Positions 47,201 through 59,277 of a stretch of 64,000 nucleotides of DNA are shown here, piece after piece. The notes under the pieces were generated by a model that worked only from the letters and a program-made list of their open reading frames with translations, did not search any database and was not told the origin of the DNA. A program made the position numbers and the translations under genes. Numbering within the stretch: position 1 is the stretch's first letter; each line of letters starts with the position of its first letter. Source of the stretch: Eunapius fragilis. Its lineage: Eukaryota; Porifera; Demospongiae; Spongillida; Spongillidae. The stretch covers positions 7,362,586 through 7,426,585 of the forward strand of contig OY811978.1 of assembly GCA_963681505.1 (NCBI GenBank), read 5' to 3'.

Positions 47201-47701
47201 ACAGCCTGGCTATAATTACATTCTGCCATAAGGGCAAAATTCCACGAGCTACCCTTGATTGGGCCATGGCCAGAGCCTCTACAACTTCCCTCTCATGTTT
47301 CCTGAGCACACCAGTTTTATTTGTGTTTTGATGTCATCACAAGTTGCTAATTTTACGTTTTTGAAAATTAAAAATAATACAGTGTCGCTGTAGTTGGCCT
47401 GAACTGACTGAGAAGATGCAAGTTTGGAGAAAGTGCTTGAAGCAAATTCACCCCAGGCCCCAAAAGATTCGACTACCAGGGGTATACAGCTCCAACCAAG
47501 ATTTCAGAGCTTCAAGAAGCTTGTGCTGTTCTGTGGCAGCGGTTGCGTATGTCCCGCTTCGGAAACAATGGCAGATTTTAGCGGAGAGGATACGGAAAGA
47601 TCAAAAGCACCAGTGATTAACTAAAATGTCTGCAGGTCGAGTTCGTTTCTCTTCATGGCCGAGGTCACTGCCATGTTCAAAGATTAGTGAATAAGCCTCT
47701 C
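47201..47701. other. No clear gene
   Basis: Two overlapping frames at 47416-47624 have no recognised motif and may be more of the retroelement. From 47641 the sequence joins the duplicated block (TTCATGGCCGAGGTCACT). Confidence 0.4.
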
Positions 47702-48529
47702 CAGTGGCGGCGGAAGGGAGGGGTGGGGGGTCTCGAGCCCCCCCAAAAATGACATTGGAGGGGCTGAGCCCCTCCTATAACAAAAGGTCCTGAAAATAAA
47801 TTAATATACATGTTGTTAACTTATTACAATGCGGCACTGGCACTCGGCTATCGTCGTATTCATGTTTAGTACATCGCCTCGATTGCTATATCCTGCAGCC
47901 ATTCTATCAAGTGCTTGACAAAATGAAGCGAAGGTAGGTTCATTTGGATGAAGCGTGGTCATTGAAGCGGGATAAAATTCAGGTCATCGAGGGTGGTAAT
48001 GAGCAAACCAAAGACGATACAGGCCCGCTAACTGTTCTGCGGAGAACTTACCTCAACCTAGTCCTAACATTGATTATGAGTTGCTACCAGCTAACTGTTC
48101 AGCGGACTCGAATTACCTCCGCATACATCTAACTGTCCGGAGGAGCTGCAGCCAGAAGACATTGCACCAATAGTCCTTGCTGCTAATGATTTGACAGCTT
48201 GCGACTGTCGAGGCATAGTGCAAAATATCTATGGTCGAGGTACGTGCTGTAGCGATAAAAGTGAGGTTTATCAGCCTAAACAGATTGAAGTATTGAAGAA
48301 AGGTCTTAAAGATTTAACGCAGATAGTATGAATTTACAAGACGTCGCAAATTTTTTTATAGCTGTTAATGAAGAGCGATCGCATTATTTTGGCTCGTAAC
48401 TTTGCTCATACGCATGTATACATCATTTAGATCAAGCTGTGTAACAGATTTTGGGTCAGATGAAATATCGTCGCTTTTAGAGCCCCCCCACCCCCCCACC
48501 CCAATCTTATATACCTTCCGCCGCCGCTG
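47702..48529. mobile_element. 828-bp CAGTGGCGGCGGAAG-ended element in unit 3
   Basis: Ends CAGTGGCGGCGGAAGG and CCTTCCGCCGCCGCTG. Unit 1 reads GTGAATAAGGCTTTCTTGAAG at the site (about 11743-11763). It contains C/G runs next to both ends and no complete transposase. Confidence 0.8.
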
Positions 48530-49627
48530 CTTTCTTGAAGAAGGTGGTTGTGTCGTGTGATTACGTCAAATTACGCCACTGATTATGTCCTTTTTCGTTT
48601 TTGTATTTATTTTTAACGTGAAGGTATTGGAATGCAGGCACAGTGTAAGTTGAGTTGAGTGAATCCTGTGTTCGTTCGGGAAATGGGGCGGGTAGTATCC
48701 CGATAGCATTATCGGCAGCTAGTACAACTTTTTTTTCACGCGTTTTGCCTAGTCGATCACCTTCAGATATATCATTGACTACATGTAGTTGGAATTTATA
48801 ATTAGTTAATTGGGAATGCGGCATTCGGCATCGGGTGGCAAGCCTAAACTGAGATTTGCATAATTTATCTGCATGATCAGAACACGCCATCTTCAACTGA
48901 GGGTTTGAGATGAATTCACAATCAACTTTCACCAGTACATGTAACCGTGGATGATACAGAGCCGGCTGGCTAGAGTGGATAACAAGGATCATTCATTGTG
49001 GGGCCTGATAGTTGCATTTAGCAGTTAATGCAGTGGTATCACTGCGTAAACTGTCATGGGTTGATCGCGATTGATAGAAATTGGTTTAGCTAATGTTGTC
49101 AGTACCCCTTGTTTTTACCAATGAGTTATACAGGTAGATTCAAGTGGTCTTGAACACGAACGCATCTAAATACTTTTAAAACAAAAGATTCGTACTAACC
49201 TTTAGGCATAGACTTTGCATTATGTAAGTGTTTTGTTTTCCCAAGCCAAGGCAGAGGTTTCCACGAAACGAAGTGCATCTGATGCTGTTACAAAGTCATT
49301 ACGTCAAATCTATAATCACTTACCAATACATGCAATCCTTTTATTTAAATCATGTGCAGACATATGTAGTTACAACCGATACTATCTCCACTGACTCACG
49401 CTGACTGATTCATTTTAAATAAAGGGCGCCATTGCATGTACTTGTGTATGTCTCCATAGATTTAGGCCTATGTGTCTATATAGCGTTCTATAATTACGAG
49501 CAAGCATGTGAAAGCATTTCTAAAACGATAACAGTGTCATTGATATGGCGTCCTCGTTGTCGCATGTAAAATGAATCTTTTGGTGTGAGCTAGTCAGATT
49601 ATAGCGGTTGTAATGACATAGGCTTGC
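48530..49627. other. Duplicated non-coding block, unit 3 copy
   Basis: A shortened version of 11757-13230 (CCGATAGCATTATCGGCAGC, GAGCCGGCTGGCTAGAGTGG). No exon recognised. Confidence 0.7.
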
Positions 49628-49695
49628 ATAGGTGGACCTTACCCCATAGGTGGACCTTATCTCATAGGTGGACCTTACCCCCATAGATGGACCAT
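49628..49695. repeat. 18-bp satellite remnant, unit 3
   Basis: Three to four copies of the CATAGGTGGACCTTACC unit. Confidence 0.85.
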
Positions 49696-49848
49696 TATAG
49701 TTACGTTGCAGCTAGTTCCTTGGTTGAGTATAATTGTAGTGTGTGTTATATTACTGACATCTTTAGAAATGTGCATTATGTATTGAGAAGGTTGTATGCA
49801 AAAATACACAATGATACCTATACACATGATCAATGCCATTCCAGAGAT
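49696..49848 (+). promoter_or_regulatory. Conserved 5' flank of receptor 3
   Basis: Matches the same position in units 1 and 2, ending directly at the ATG of the signal peptide exon. Confidence 0.4.
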
Positions 49849-52800
49849 ATGCTATTGTACACAGTGGTGTGTCTACTTTCCCGCATCCATCTTGGTAAGT
49901 TAGAGGTAAGCACATGTCTATCTCCATGACCTCTGATGTCCTCTCCAGGGTCAACTATTTTCACCACCAACCCCACCAATGTGACCACATGTCTGGGATC
50001 ACCTGCTGTGTTCACATGTGTCATCAATGAGACCAGTACAATAGTCTGGCGGGTTAATGGAGTGCCACCTTTACCACAACCTCGCAGTACACTACTCACT
50101 CCTGATCCAGGTGCCCAGTCCACTCTGACTGTACCTGGTACTAATGGAGCATCTGTTCAGTGTTACTACCTACCATCTGGATCTTCAACTGTTGTGTTCA
50201 GTTCTATTGCCTACTTATCAGTGCAAGGTTTGTAGTTGAGAGTATCCATTCACTCCATCACTGTACTTCCACATATTCCTTCAGTTCCTCCTGCTCCTCC
50301 CACTAACCTAACCACTACTCCAATTAATGCTACCTCCACTATGCTGGCCTGGGTACCACCATTTGCCCAGTCCCCATCCATCCTGTCCTATGTAGTGGAG
50401 GTGAGGAATGGAAGTGGAGTACTAGTGTACAGAGGGACAGTCAGAGGACCAGAGGTGACCATCACCACACCAGACCCATGTGACCAGTATGAGGCAACTG
50501 TTGCCTCTCAGTACATGATGCCAAACCTCATCTGTACTGGCAATGGTAGTCCAAGCAAACCTTTAGGAGGTGAGCTACCAAATTTTTTTGGCAGATGTGG
50601 ACTTCTGGACATTACTTCATCTCTAGCACTATGTAGAGCCATCATTGTGTGGTGTATGTGTGTATATGTTAATCCAAGAATAACATGCAGTTAAATTGAT
50701 GTTGAAATATGCAATCATGTAAGTATCAAAAGTACAATCATGGACAGACAGTGATGCACATGTATGTAGCAGTTCTACATGTCCATGTACCCCAAGTGTA
50801 AAGCTATAGAGAGCCATACCATAGCACTTTACAACATATAAGTCCACTTCAAGGAACAAATATCTTGCGTTTTCCTTTCAGCTCCACCCTCACCTGTTCA
50901 ACCCACCACCTCACTTAAGTTCCCCACGACCCCACATGATGATGTCACTGTGAATATATCTCTACCTGTAAGTGAACAAACTGTGTCATACACCTTCACA
51001 GTACCAGGCAGTGCTAAATACTAGCTCTGATATACCATGTGTGCTTATTGCCTCGCAATAAACCTGGGATATTTTTAGACATCCCTATTTACTTTCTGTG
51101 AACCCATAACTATTCCCAGTAAAACCCGGGAGCTGGCTAGGGCTTGCTTGGTTGGAACTCTTTATGAATAAAACCCAACTAGAAGGCTGAAAAAGTGTAT
51201 GTTGTTGGGTAGCATGTGGGTGTGTGGAATTATTATATGGGTGTGTTGACCAAATACTACATTCTGTTCCTGTTTATCTGGCACCATATTATTAGAAACC
51301 AAGGTAACCAGCCATGCTATATCTCAGGGTTTCATCAAGGGGGGCGGGGTGGGGGTGCCAATTTCTCTCCCTTGCCATATCATTGCCCTCCTTGGCAATT
51401 TTGGAGTAATCTTTTAAAAAAATGCAATAATCTTTTTAAAAAATGCAATAATTAAAATTCAAACACAACAACTGCTGTGTCTTTTCTGTTCCATGTATCA
51501 AAGCTTCATTGTATAAAATGGCCATTAACCAATTTCTGTTACATGTACATGTACGGTACTTACTCTATGTGACCATAAATGTGCTGTTTTTATTTAAGTA
51601 TCAGAAATTTTCTTCAAACCACAATGAGAGACTTTCATTTCTCTAATTCTGTAGCTACACACCTATGTTGTGTTGCGTGTTACTTTTTACATGCATATCA
51701 AAATGGTTTCCATACTTCGCGCAGGAGGGGCACCCTCCCATCTCTTCCAGTGCCCTTCTCTTATACACATTTATAAGACCACTGCTCATTTCACATTGTC
51801 AGCCCCTTATTACAGGGGATAAGTGGCACAACACTCTATAGCTAGGTATTACCCCCTCTAAAAAGTATCAACTGAACTATTACCCCCCTCTTGACGTTTT
51901 TCTCGTGAAACAGGCACCTGTAGCTGTGCATGCTAACAGCTGTTCTTCATTGATAGGAGGCTACATACATTGTACATATATAATCTTATATAACAAATGA
52001 TAGTGCCACAATGACACTTAATAATTTGGAGACGTTCTGTAGCTCATAAACATGTGTAGCACTCTCCATTGGTCACATTGCTTTAAAACTGATAGAGAAA
52101 TGAGCCTAGTATGCTTTGCAGTTGAACTTTCTGAACCCTTGGCTACATCCAACTACTCCTAAACCTCCTTTGTCTTACAGTACAATTGTAAGGATTGAAG
52201 CCTATTTTACACTGCATATTATACAGTTACATGTGTGTCCTATGTCTACTTTCAGTTTCAATCAGGAGTGTGCTACTTCAAGGTAGTGGCCATATCTGGG
52301 TCTGATGTGCTCACATTTCCATCTGTGAAGCCACTCCCACAAAATGGAGGCCAGTTCAACATCACTATTTCTTTACCTCCCAACAAACACTTCAACCTCA
52401 CCATCACTGCAGCCAATGGTTATGAAAACATCACCTCCTCAGTTCTCACAAGTGAGTAATCTCTCATTGTACCACAGGAAATAACAGTCCATTATAATGT
52501 TTTTTGCTTGCTGGTTCCAGGTACATTTGGTGTTATTGGTATCTCTGTCAACACCTCATCTCCCACTGGACTGGTGTGTCTCTTCAACCCTGGCTCCCTG
52601 GCCACAGGATGTTTGGTGTATCTAACAGACACAGCTACTGGTACAAGATACTGCAGAGTGGTTGGGAGATCATTGGACATACCAGTCAACACTTTTCTAT
52701 GTCCCTTCTCTTCCAATGGTCCACTGAGTGCAGGGAAATATTCAGTTGAGATCTATACCATAGAGAATGATGGAAGTGTGTCATCAATGCCAGTCATTAC

Positions 52801-54064
52801 TGGAGTGGTGGTGGATATATTTGATCCACCTACCATGTCCCCAGGTATGATATGTATGTGTGTTGTGTATGTACTTCAGTCACTCTATTTTTCAGAACCT
52901 TCATCAACTCCAAGCACATTCAGCACTTCAACATCACCATCATCATTAGGTATATGACTTACTCGTGACTTTACAAGTTCGTCAATGGTCATCAATGTAT
53001 ATCCTTTGCTTTCTTTATAATCAAGCTGTGGTTATACATAATTTCACTCTCCAATACTTATTCAAACACCACCACACGACACTGAATGAGAATTGATATG
53101 TGACAATTTCTGTCATACAGGCCCCATTATTGGAGGAGTGTTTGGAGGAATTGCTGGTACCATCATCATTATCATCATCGCTATCACCATCACCATCATC
53201 ATCATTGTGCATAAAAGAGGAGAAAACAAAACAGATGATAGTCAAGGTGGGCCATTGTTTTTATGACAAGATTCCTATTGTAACATGATTTAAGGGCCCT
53301 TTTACTGTACTCTTAAATCATGTTACAATAAGAATCTGGGGCGCAGCTGCTTTTACTTGGATCTCAGGTGTCCAATGTACTGTGTATGAACACAGGACAG
53401 TTTGAATTGTAGAGCTGCCCCAGAGTTACAGTCACTCTTATTGCACTACTGAATTCTGCATTTGGCAAATGTTTTGGAAAAGAAAAAGAATGTGTTTACA
53501 TTTCCAGATTTTCATAATGGGATCTCACCTCAAACAGACCCAGTACTTTTACAAAACGTACAGTAGTCAACATACCATGAGCACTCTACAAACCATATTC
53601 AATTTAAAGCACAGCAATTCCTCCATTGTACATCAGAATTAAGTTGGGTCCCTGAGTTAATCTATGCAATGCCCCAAGTTAGTCAATATAGTTTGTATTG
53701 TTCCAATGATATTACACTCGGTCATTTGGAATGACATATATTGAATGAAATGCGGCATTGTACCTCTTTGTGTATATAAACTGAATATGTCTTAATTCTA
53801 ATGTTCTATGGAGGAGATACTGTGCTTAAATAGAACATGATTCAGTGTGATTTGGCCAGAAAAGGGACCATCATTGCACACATTTTTTGCTACGAGCAGA
53901 TTGATTGGTAAATATGTCTGGAGTGAATTTTATCACCTTGTTATAAGATGTATTTCCTGATGTATTTCCTGTCAATACTTTTAGATGTTGAGTTACGTAG
54001 TTTTGAACCATCAGCACATTCTGAACCTGCTACTGATGGAGGCCATCAACCAGAAAAACCAGAG
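49849..54064 (+). CDS. Receptor 3: Ig/FN3 transmembrane protein, all visible exons in phase, 3' end missing
   Basis: Exons: 49849-49894 (signal peptide MLLYTVVCLLSRIHL), 49949-50227 (Ig: TCLGSPAVFTCVINETS..W..VQCYYL), 50285-50569 (FN3, YEATVASQYMMPN present), 50882-50967, 52256-52451 (second FN3-like), 52521-52844, 52896-52949 (Ser/Thr stalk), 53121-53246 (transmembrane, GGIAGTIIIIIIAITITIII), 53985-54064 (tail, DVELRSFEPSAH..HQPEKPE). Exon lengths and phases agree throughout. The tail differs from receptors 1 and 2. The next exon should start in phase 0, as the exon at 10047 does, but after 54150 only repeats are found. Likely a type I membrane receptor; ligand and signalling are unknown. 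Introns lack the 40-bp and 12-bp arrays. Confidence 0.8.
50968..52255. other. Receptor 3 intron 4
   Basis: 1.3 kb without the minisatellite or A+B element of the paralogues. Nothing further recognised. Confidence 0.5.
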
Positions 54065-54150
54065 GTATGCTAGACATGATGAACAGCATTTTAGGCCATT
54101 ATTGGTACTAATTCCTACATAGATGCTAATGTACCACCCACATCTAACCA

Positions 54151-54236
54151 ATTTAGACAATAGCAAAGCGCACGTAGCAACTAATACATTATCGCGCAAT
54201 GCGATAACGATAACGGGAGGGGTTCTAAGTACCAGT

Positions 54237-54282
<46 letters not shown>

Positions 54283-54550
54283 GGAGGTAGTAACGTTCCC
54301 AGACCCTCATACACAGCAGCGGATGGATTACATCACCTCTTTGTTGCGAATGCATATCAGGCTGGGGACGAGACTGGGGGGTGGGGGGAGGGAGAGATTC
54401 TAAGTGCCCGGGGCACTTAGAATCCCCCCCCCCCCCCCCCCCCCCCCTCCCCCAACTGGCACTTAGAGTCCCTCTCTAGGTTTCTACCGCGTTTAGATAC
54501 CTGCAATTGACCAATCAGATTGCACGAATCACTTCCGCTATTGTCTAAGT
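54151..54550. mobile_element. MITE D copy, inverted and enlarged, in receptor 3 intron 9
   Basis: Ends ATTTAGACAATAGC and GCTATTGTCTAAGT. Internal order is the reverse of the unit 2 copy (TTATCGCGCAATGCGATAAC first, CCAATCAGATTGCACGAATC last). It carries a G run of 43 (54239-54281) and a C run near 54424-54447. Confidence 0.8.
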
Positions 54551-56528
54551 ACTGTTTTGATAATGACCCAGTTGCATGTCCTTTATATTAATAGATGTTC
54601 TACTGGGCCATTGGTAGTACATGCTCAAACTACATGTACTTCCTCTACTTCGTTATTGCTATGCATGTACTGATATATATATATATGGGACAGTTGTATA
54701 TAAAGTTATAAAAATGATTCACTTTGAAATCGCTACATCTCCCGAACCGTAAATGCTATTGACTTCCTATTTTCAACACTTCATACTACATCATTTCTCT
54801 CTGGTAAAATAAACTTTGGGCTCTTGCATTAGCTTCGTGTCAGTGTTGCAACGTCCGATACCCATTGGGGTTCAAACCGGCCATATCTTTCGGCAGGACA
54901 TCTCAACTAACTTCAAATTCGGTTTATACGTAGAGGGGTCCTGTACCTATCGATTTGTCCTGTTCGTTAATTTTTACTGGATCCGTTATGAAGATACAGC
55001 TGTGCAAAGTAATTGCACATTTTTCGTTCATTTCGCGCCATTAACCTGGTTCCCGCTATTCCGAGCACATGAATATACAATAACCTCCCGTGCCCATGCC
55101 ACTACATGTACAACTGAAGTACCACCGTTCTTACAAACGTCAGTGGTTCTCTTCTATAACGAACAAGATTCGTTAAGCGATCAAAATGCGTGGGATTCAG
55201 CTACCATCACCATACACAACACGGTACGTACTACCAGTACCGATACGCGCGCACAACAATATGTGTCCCTGTCGATTCGGTCATACTCTTTGGGTGCCAC
55301 TCATTGCCTGGCCATTTATAGGCTCACAACCTATAACAGTACGTCAGAGCCATGAGATATAGTGCACGGTGTATCAGCTAGGCTATGGGAGAGGCGTGGT
55401 CGAGTTAAAGACACATGCAGCGCAGCTAGGTTGGAACACATGTAACCCTTCCTTATTGTCGGGATTTGCGTTCTGCTGGCACATATATTTTAAACGCCCA
55501 CCGTTTTTCATTTCATCTGCATGGCTGGCACACACACACCCATGAACCAACACATACACACGTCTCACGTCACACTTATACACACTCTTTCCACTATTCT
55601 TTCCCCTTGCTGTACACCCTGTAAATTGTTATGGGCTACATGGATTCACTCATAAGCTTTGTCTATTTGAACTTTTTTGGTTACAGTGCTTTCACTGGCT
55701 TACTATCCAACCCTCTTTCCCTCTTTCTGAACTATTTATATTCTGACTGATGTGTTTTTCACGTGTGTAACTGGATTGTGTGTTTTATACACAGTTGTAT
55801 AGGAGCATGGGGGCCATGAGGTCAAAGGCCCCAACAATTTTTTCAGAGGAAGGCCCCCCCTCCCAACCCCTCCCCCCATTGGTTGTATGTACTGGATAAA
55901 TGTGTTGTATGTACTGGACTATTTGTTCCTGTCTCACAGTACTAGCCACATCATGGCGTACCATGCCTCATGTCCCATATTCCCTTACATGCATCCATTT
56001 AGACACTCACACACTCATACAGACACAACACTCACAACTATCCCATGCCAATCACTATATAAACTGAGGCTCTGAGTGTGTACCATTGAGAGGTTCAAAA
56101 AGACTTAGGACTTACTATTTATTACTTCCTTTGTTACATAAAATTTCCAGGGCCCTGATCTTTATCTTTAGGGATAAAGCAGGGAATGGTATTCATGCCC
56201 GGCTTATATACAAAACTAAAGTCCCTTTTACAGAGTGGTAGATCTACATAAATAGCACAGATTCCTAGAAGGGGCCCATGTATAATTCTATACATACGCA
56301 CACACACTTACACATGCACACACATACACGTACACACACACACACAAACCAGTGCTACTTAGAATTAGTGGTTCTGGTGGGTATGACTGTCAGTTTGCTA
56401 TGACCAGATGCAAAGCCACCCATGGAAGTCACCCATGGAATGCTGATTTACATGAGATGGTGTCAAATAGGCTAATGCCTTTGTGTTTAGGACTCTGCCA
56501 TTAATGAGACATATGGTCACATACCCAC

Positions 56529-56690
56529 CTGAGGATCAGAGCACTTGGTGTCATATTTTATGTATGTTTTTGGATCTGGGGCAGTGCCGCTTGCAAACAT
56601 GTTACAGACCTGTGAGTTCCATAGGCTTTTGCATTTGGTCATATGTGTAGCAAACATGACAGTCATCCTGATCAGAACCACTAATCCTAA
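56529..56690 (-). CDS. Cys-containing candidate exon in repeat F, left copy
   Basis: It reads ATHMTKCKSLWNSQVCNMF, then SGTAPDPKTYIKYDTKCSDP and Q, followed by the donor CAG/GTGGGT. The inverted copy at 62615-62757 encodes the same residues with a few replacements and keeps the frame. It has four cysteines. No family is recognised. It may be an exon of a duplicated gene, with the acceptor inside or beyond the (AC)n run. Confidence 0.35.
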
Positions 56691-56706
56691 GTAGCATTGG
56701 ATTTTC

Positions 56707-56710
<4 letters not shown>

Positions 56711-56798
<88 letters not shown>
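56711..56798. repeat. (GT)n tract
   Basis: About 44 uninterrupted dinucleotides. Confidence 0.95.
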
Positions 56799-56803
<5 letters not shown>

Positions 56804-57929
56804 CTACGTAGCATTGGAATACTTCTTTCTTGGAGGATGTGCAATTTATTTTTGTAATGTGTCGACAAGCTACTTCTAGATCTGCTGACGTAGAAATGGA
56901 AGCATTACATACAAGTAATAAAGACATTCTCTATGAGAACGTTGATCGGAAGTCTAGCTAGAGACTTCTCGGAAGTCTCGCTAGAGACTTCCATATAGGT
57001 TTTGACCCCGACTATGAATTTAATTAAAATCCCGCGACCCTACCGTAGCTTCGCTCCCGACGATCGGATCGTCTAACTTGTTGCGGCAATCGATCTAGAA
57101 GTCAAAACTGAGTAGTTTCGTTTTTGTTCCACGTCGTAGAACCGCGTGGTTGTCGAGAACGAAAAATACTGCTGTCCTCGTTCCCCTTCCAAAAATAATG
57201 GACGAGTCGTCTGCTTCTTCTTCTTCTGCTTCTTGAAAACTCATAACTCGGGACAGGAACACTTTTAAGCAATGAAAATTGCACCAATAGCTTTAGAATT
57301 TGCTGGAGGACTCGCTTTTAGGCTTTGATACACAAAAGCCTAAAAGCCTACATACGGTCTTATCAAGTCTAATTAACCGATTACCGGCCACTCACGTCAC
57401 TGCAGTAGATTATTTTCGTAGCTGCCTCGAAATTGCGTTAGAAATAGGTATCGTCTTAAAAATGCGAACAAAAGCAGAACGAAGCATGCAAAATATGTAT
57501 AGGCAAGTTTCTTTCTACCGTTAGTAAAGTCTCTATTGCATATTATAAACCTATGCTTTGTTGCGATCGTTTCTTTCTCCGTCGAGGCGCTCGTGTTCAA
57601 TATACGTAAGGCAGTGAAATCGGTTCTTATTCGGCAATGACACGAATGTTGGCATTTTCAGTCGAAATACCAAGTAAGAGGACTATTATGTATTTTCTTT
57701 AAAATGTTGTTGCCTTACGCAAAAGTTCGAAATATGATGCCCGGCAGCAGCTTGAGCTAACCCATGTTAAAGTGAGTTCTAATTATTGCGCGCATGCTAT
57801 GCTCTGTTTGAATACCCCTCTTTCTATAGGAACTGTGCAAGCCTAGCTGATTTTTAACCCATTTACCTTTGAAGGCCACTAATGGCACAATGTAAAGCTT
57901 TACTGTGTTTGAAGGTATGTTTGTTCACA

Positions 57930-59095
57930 CAAGCATCCCACACATGTGGTGGAGAGGTTTGATGGTGATATGGGGGTGTAGTGGTGATGTGGAAGTGTAG
58001 TAGTGATGTAGTTGTGCAGTGGTGATGTGGGGTGCACTGGAGTGTAGGGTTGGATGTGTTCAGTACTGATGTGGGGTGAAGTGCGGATATGGGGTGATAT
58101 GGGGGGAAGGGGTGATGTGGGCTGAAGTGGGGATGTGGGTTGAAGTGGTGATGTGGGATTCAGTGGTGATGTGTGGGGCACTGGGGATGTATGGGTTCAG
58201 TGGTGTGGGAGTTCAGTGGAAATGTGGGTGATGTGGATACCCGGAAGCAGTGATGATGTGGGGTGCTTAGGTGATGTGGGGTGCAGTGGTGATGTGGGGG
58301 TGCAATGGTGATGTGGGGTGATGTGTGGGCGTAGTGGTGATGTGTGAGTGCAATGGTGATGTAGGGTGAAATGTGGGTGATGTGGGAGTGTACTGGTAAT
58401 GTGGGGTGGGGTGCAGTGATGTGTGAAGCAATGGTGATGTGGGTGCAGTGGTGATGTGGGTGCAGTGGTGATGTGTGAGTGCAATGGTGATGTAGGGTGA
58501 AGTGTGGGTGATGTGGGAGTGCAGTGGTAATGTGGGGTGCAGTGATATGTGAAGCAATGGTGATGTGGGTGCAGAGGTGATGTGGGAGTGGAGTGGTGAT
58601 GTGTGGGTGTGGTGGTGATGTGGGTGCAGTGGTGATGTGGGATGATGGGTGGGTTCAGTGGTGATGTGGGAGTGTAGTGGTAATGTGGGGTGCAGTGGTG
58701 ATGTGGGAGTGTAGTGGTGATGTGGGGTGCAGTGGTGCTGTGGGAGTGTAGTGGTAATGTGGGGTGCAGTGGTGATGTGGGTGAGTGCAGTGGTGATGTG
58801 GGAGTGTAGTGGTGAGTGGGAGTGTAGTGGTAATGTGGGGTGCAGTGGTGATGTGTGGGTGCAGAGGGGATGTGGGGTGATGTATGAAGCAATGGTGATG
58901 TGGGAGTGGAGTGGTGATATGTGGTGATGTGGGTGCAGTGGTGATGTAGGGTGATGTGTAGGTGCAGTGGTGATGTGGGATGATGGGTGGGGTGATAGTG
59001 GGTGCAGTGTTGATGTGGGGTGATGTGTTGGTGCAGTGGTGATGTGGGGTGATGTGTGGGTGCAGTGATGATGTGGGGTTCAGTGGTGATGTAGG
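57930..59095. repeat. Degenerate GTGATGTGGG minisatellite
   Basis: Irregular tandem copies of a roughly 17-36 bp unit built on GTGCAGTGGTGATGTGGG. The long Pro/Thr/His frames on the minus strand come from it. Confidence 0.9.
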
Positions 59096-59124
59096 ATTGT
59101 AGTCTGCTTCATTCTCGTCCTCTT

Positions 59125-59277
59125 CTACCCCTCTGTCCTCATCATTTGCAGCTGCCCAGCCCCATCCATGTTATCATCACTACTGGCATTGTTGAAGTCG
59201 ATATTTACAACACAGAAGTCTTCATCCCTGTTCATGGAGTCAAAGACCTCTCCCAGTTTCGTCATATCTAATGCCAT
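59125..59277 (-). CDS. Small acidic open frame
   Basis: A 50-residue frame, MALDMTKLGEVFDSMNRDED, FCVVNIDFNNASSDD and NMDGAGQLQMMRTEG. Normal amino acid composition, unlike the flanking satellite, and it could be a first exon captured in the 2.76-kb element. Function unknown. Confidence 0.25.
   Translation of the reverse strand: MALDMTKLGEVFDSMNRDEDFCVVNIDFNNASSDDNMDGAGQLQMMRTEG

Larger units (their letters stand above)
55131..56848. repeat. Repeat F, left copy
   Basis: The reverse complement of this segment occurs at 62483-64000, nearly identical over 55131-55600 versus 63530-64000. A further partial copy is at 61917-62460. The frame at 54816-55355 overlaps it and is not maintained in the third copy. 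Confidence 0.85.

Noticed and set aside
54816-55355. 179-residue frame in repeat F
   Set aside because: The last 70 residues recur exactly in the inverted copy, but the middle copy (about 62300-62460) shifts frame, and no domain is recognised. It is probably not a protein gene.
57900-58892. His/Pro/Thr-rich minus-strand frames
   Set aside because: Degenerate satellite; composition and periodicity explain them.
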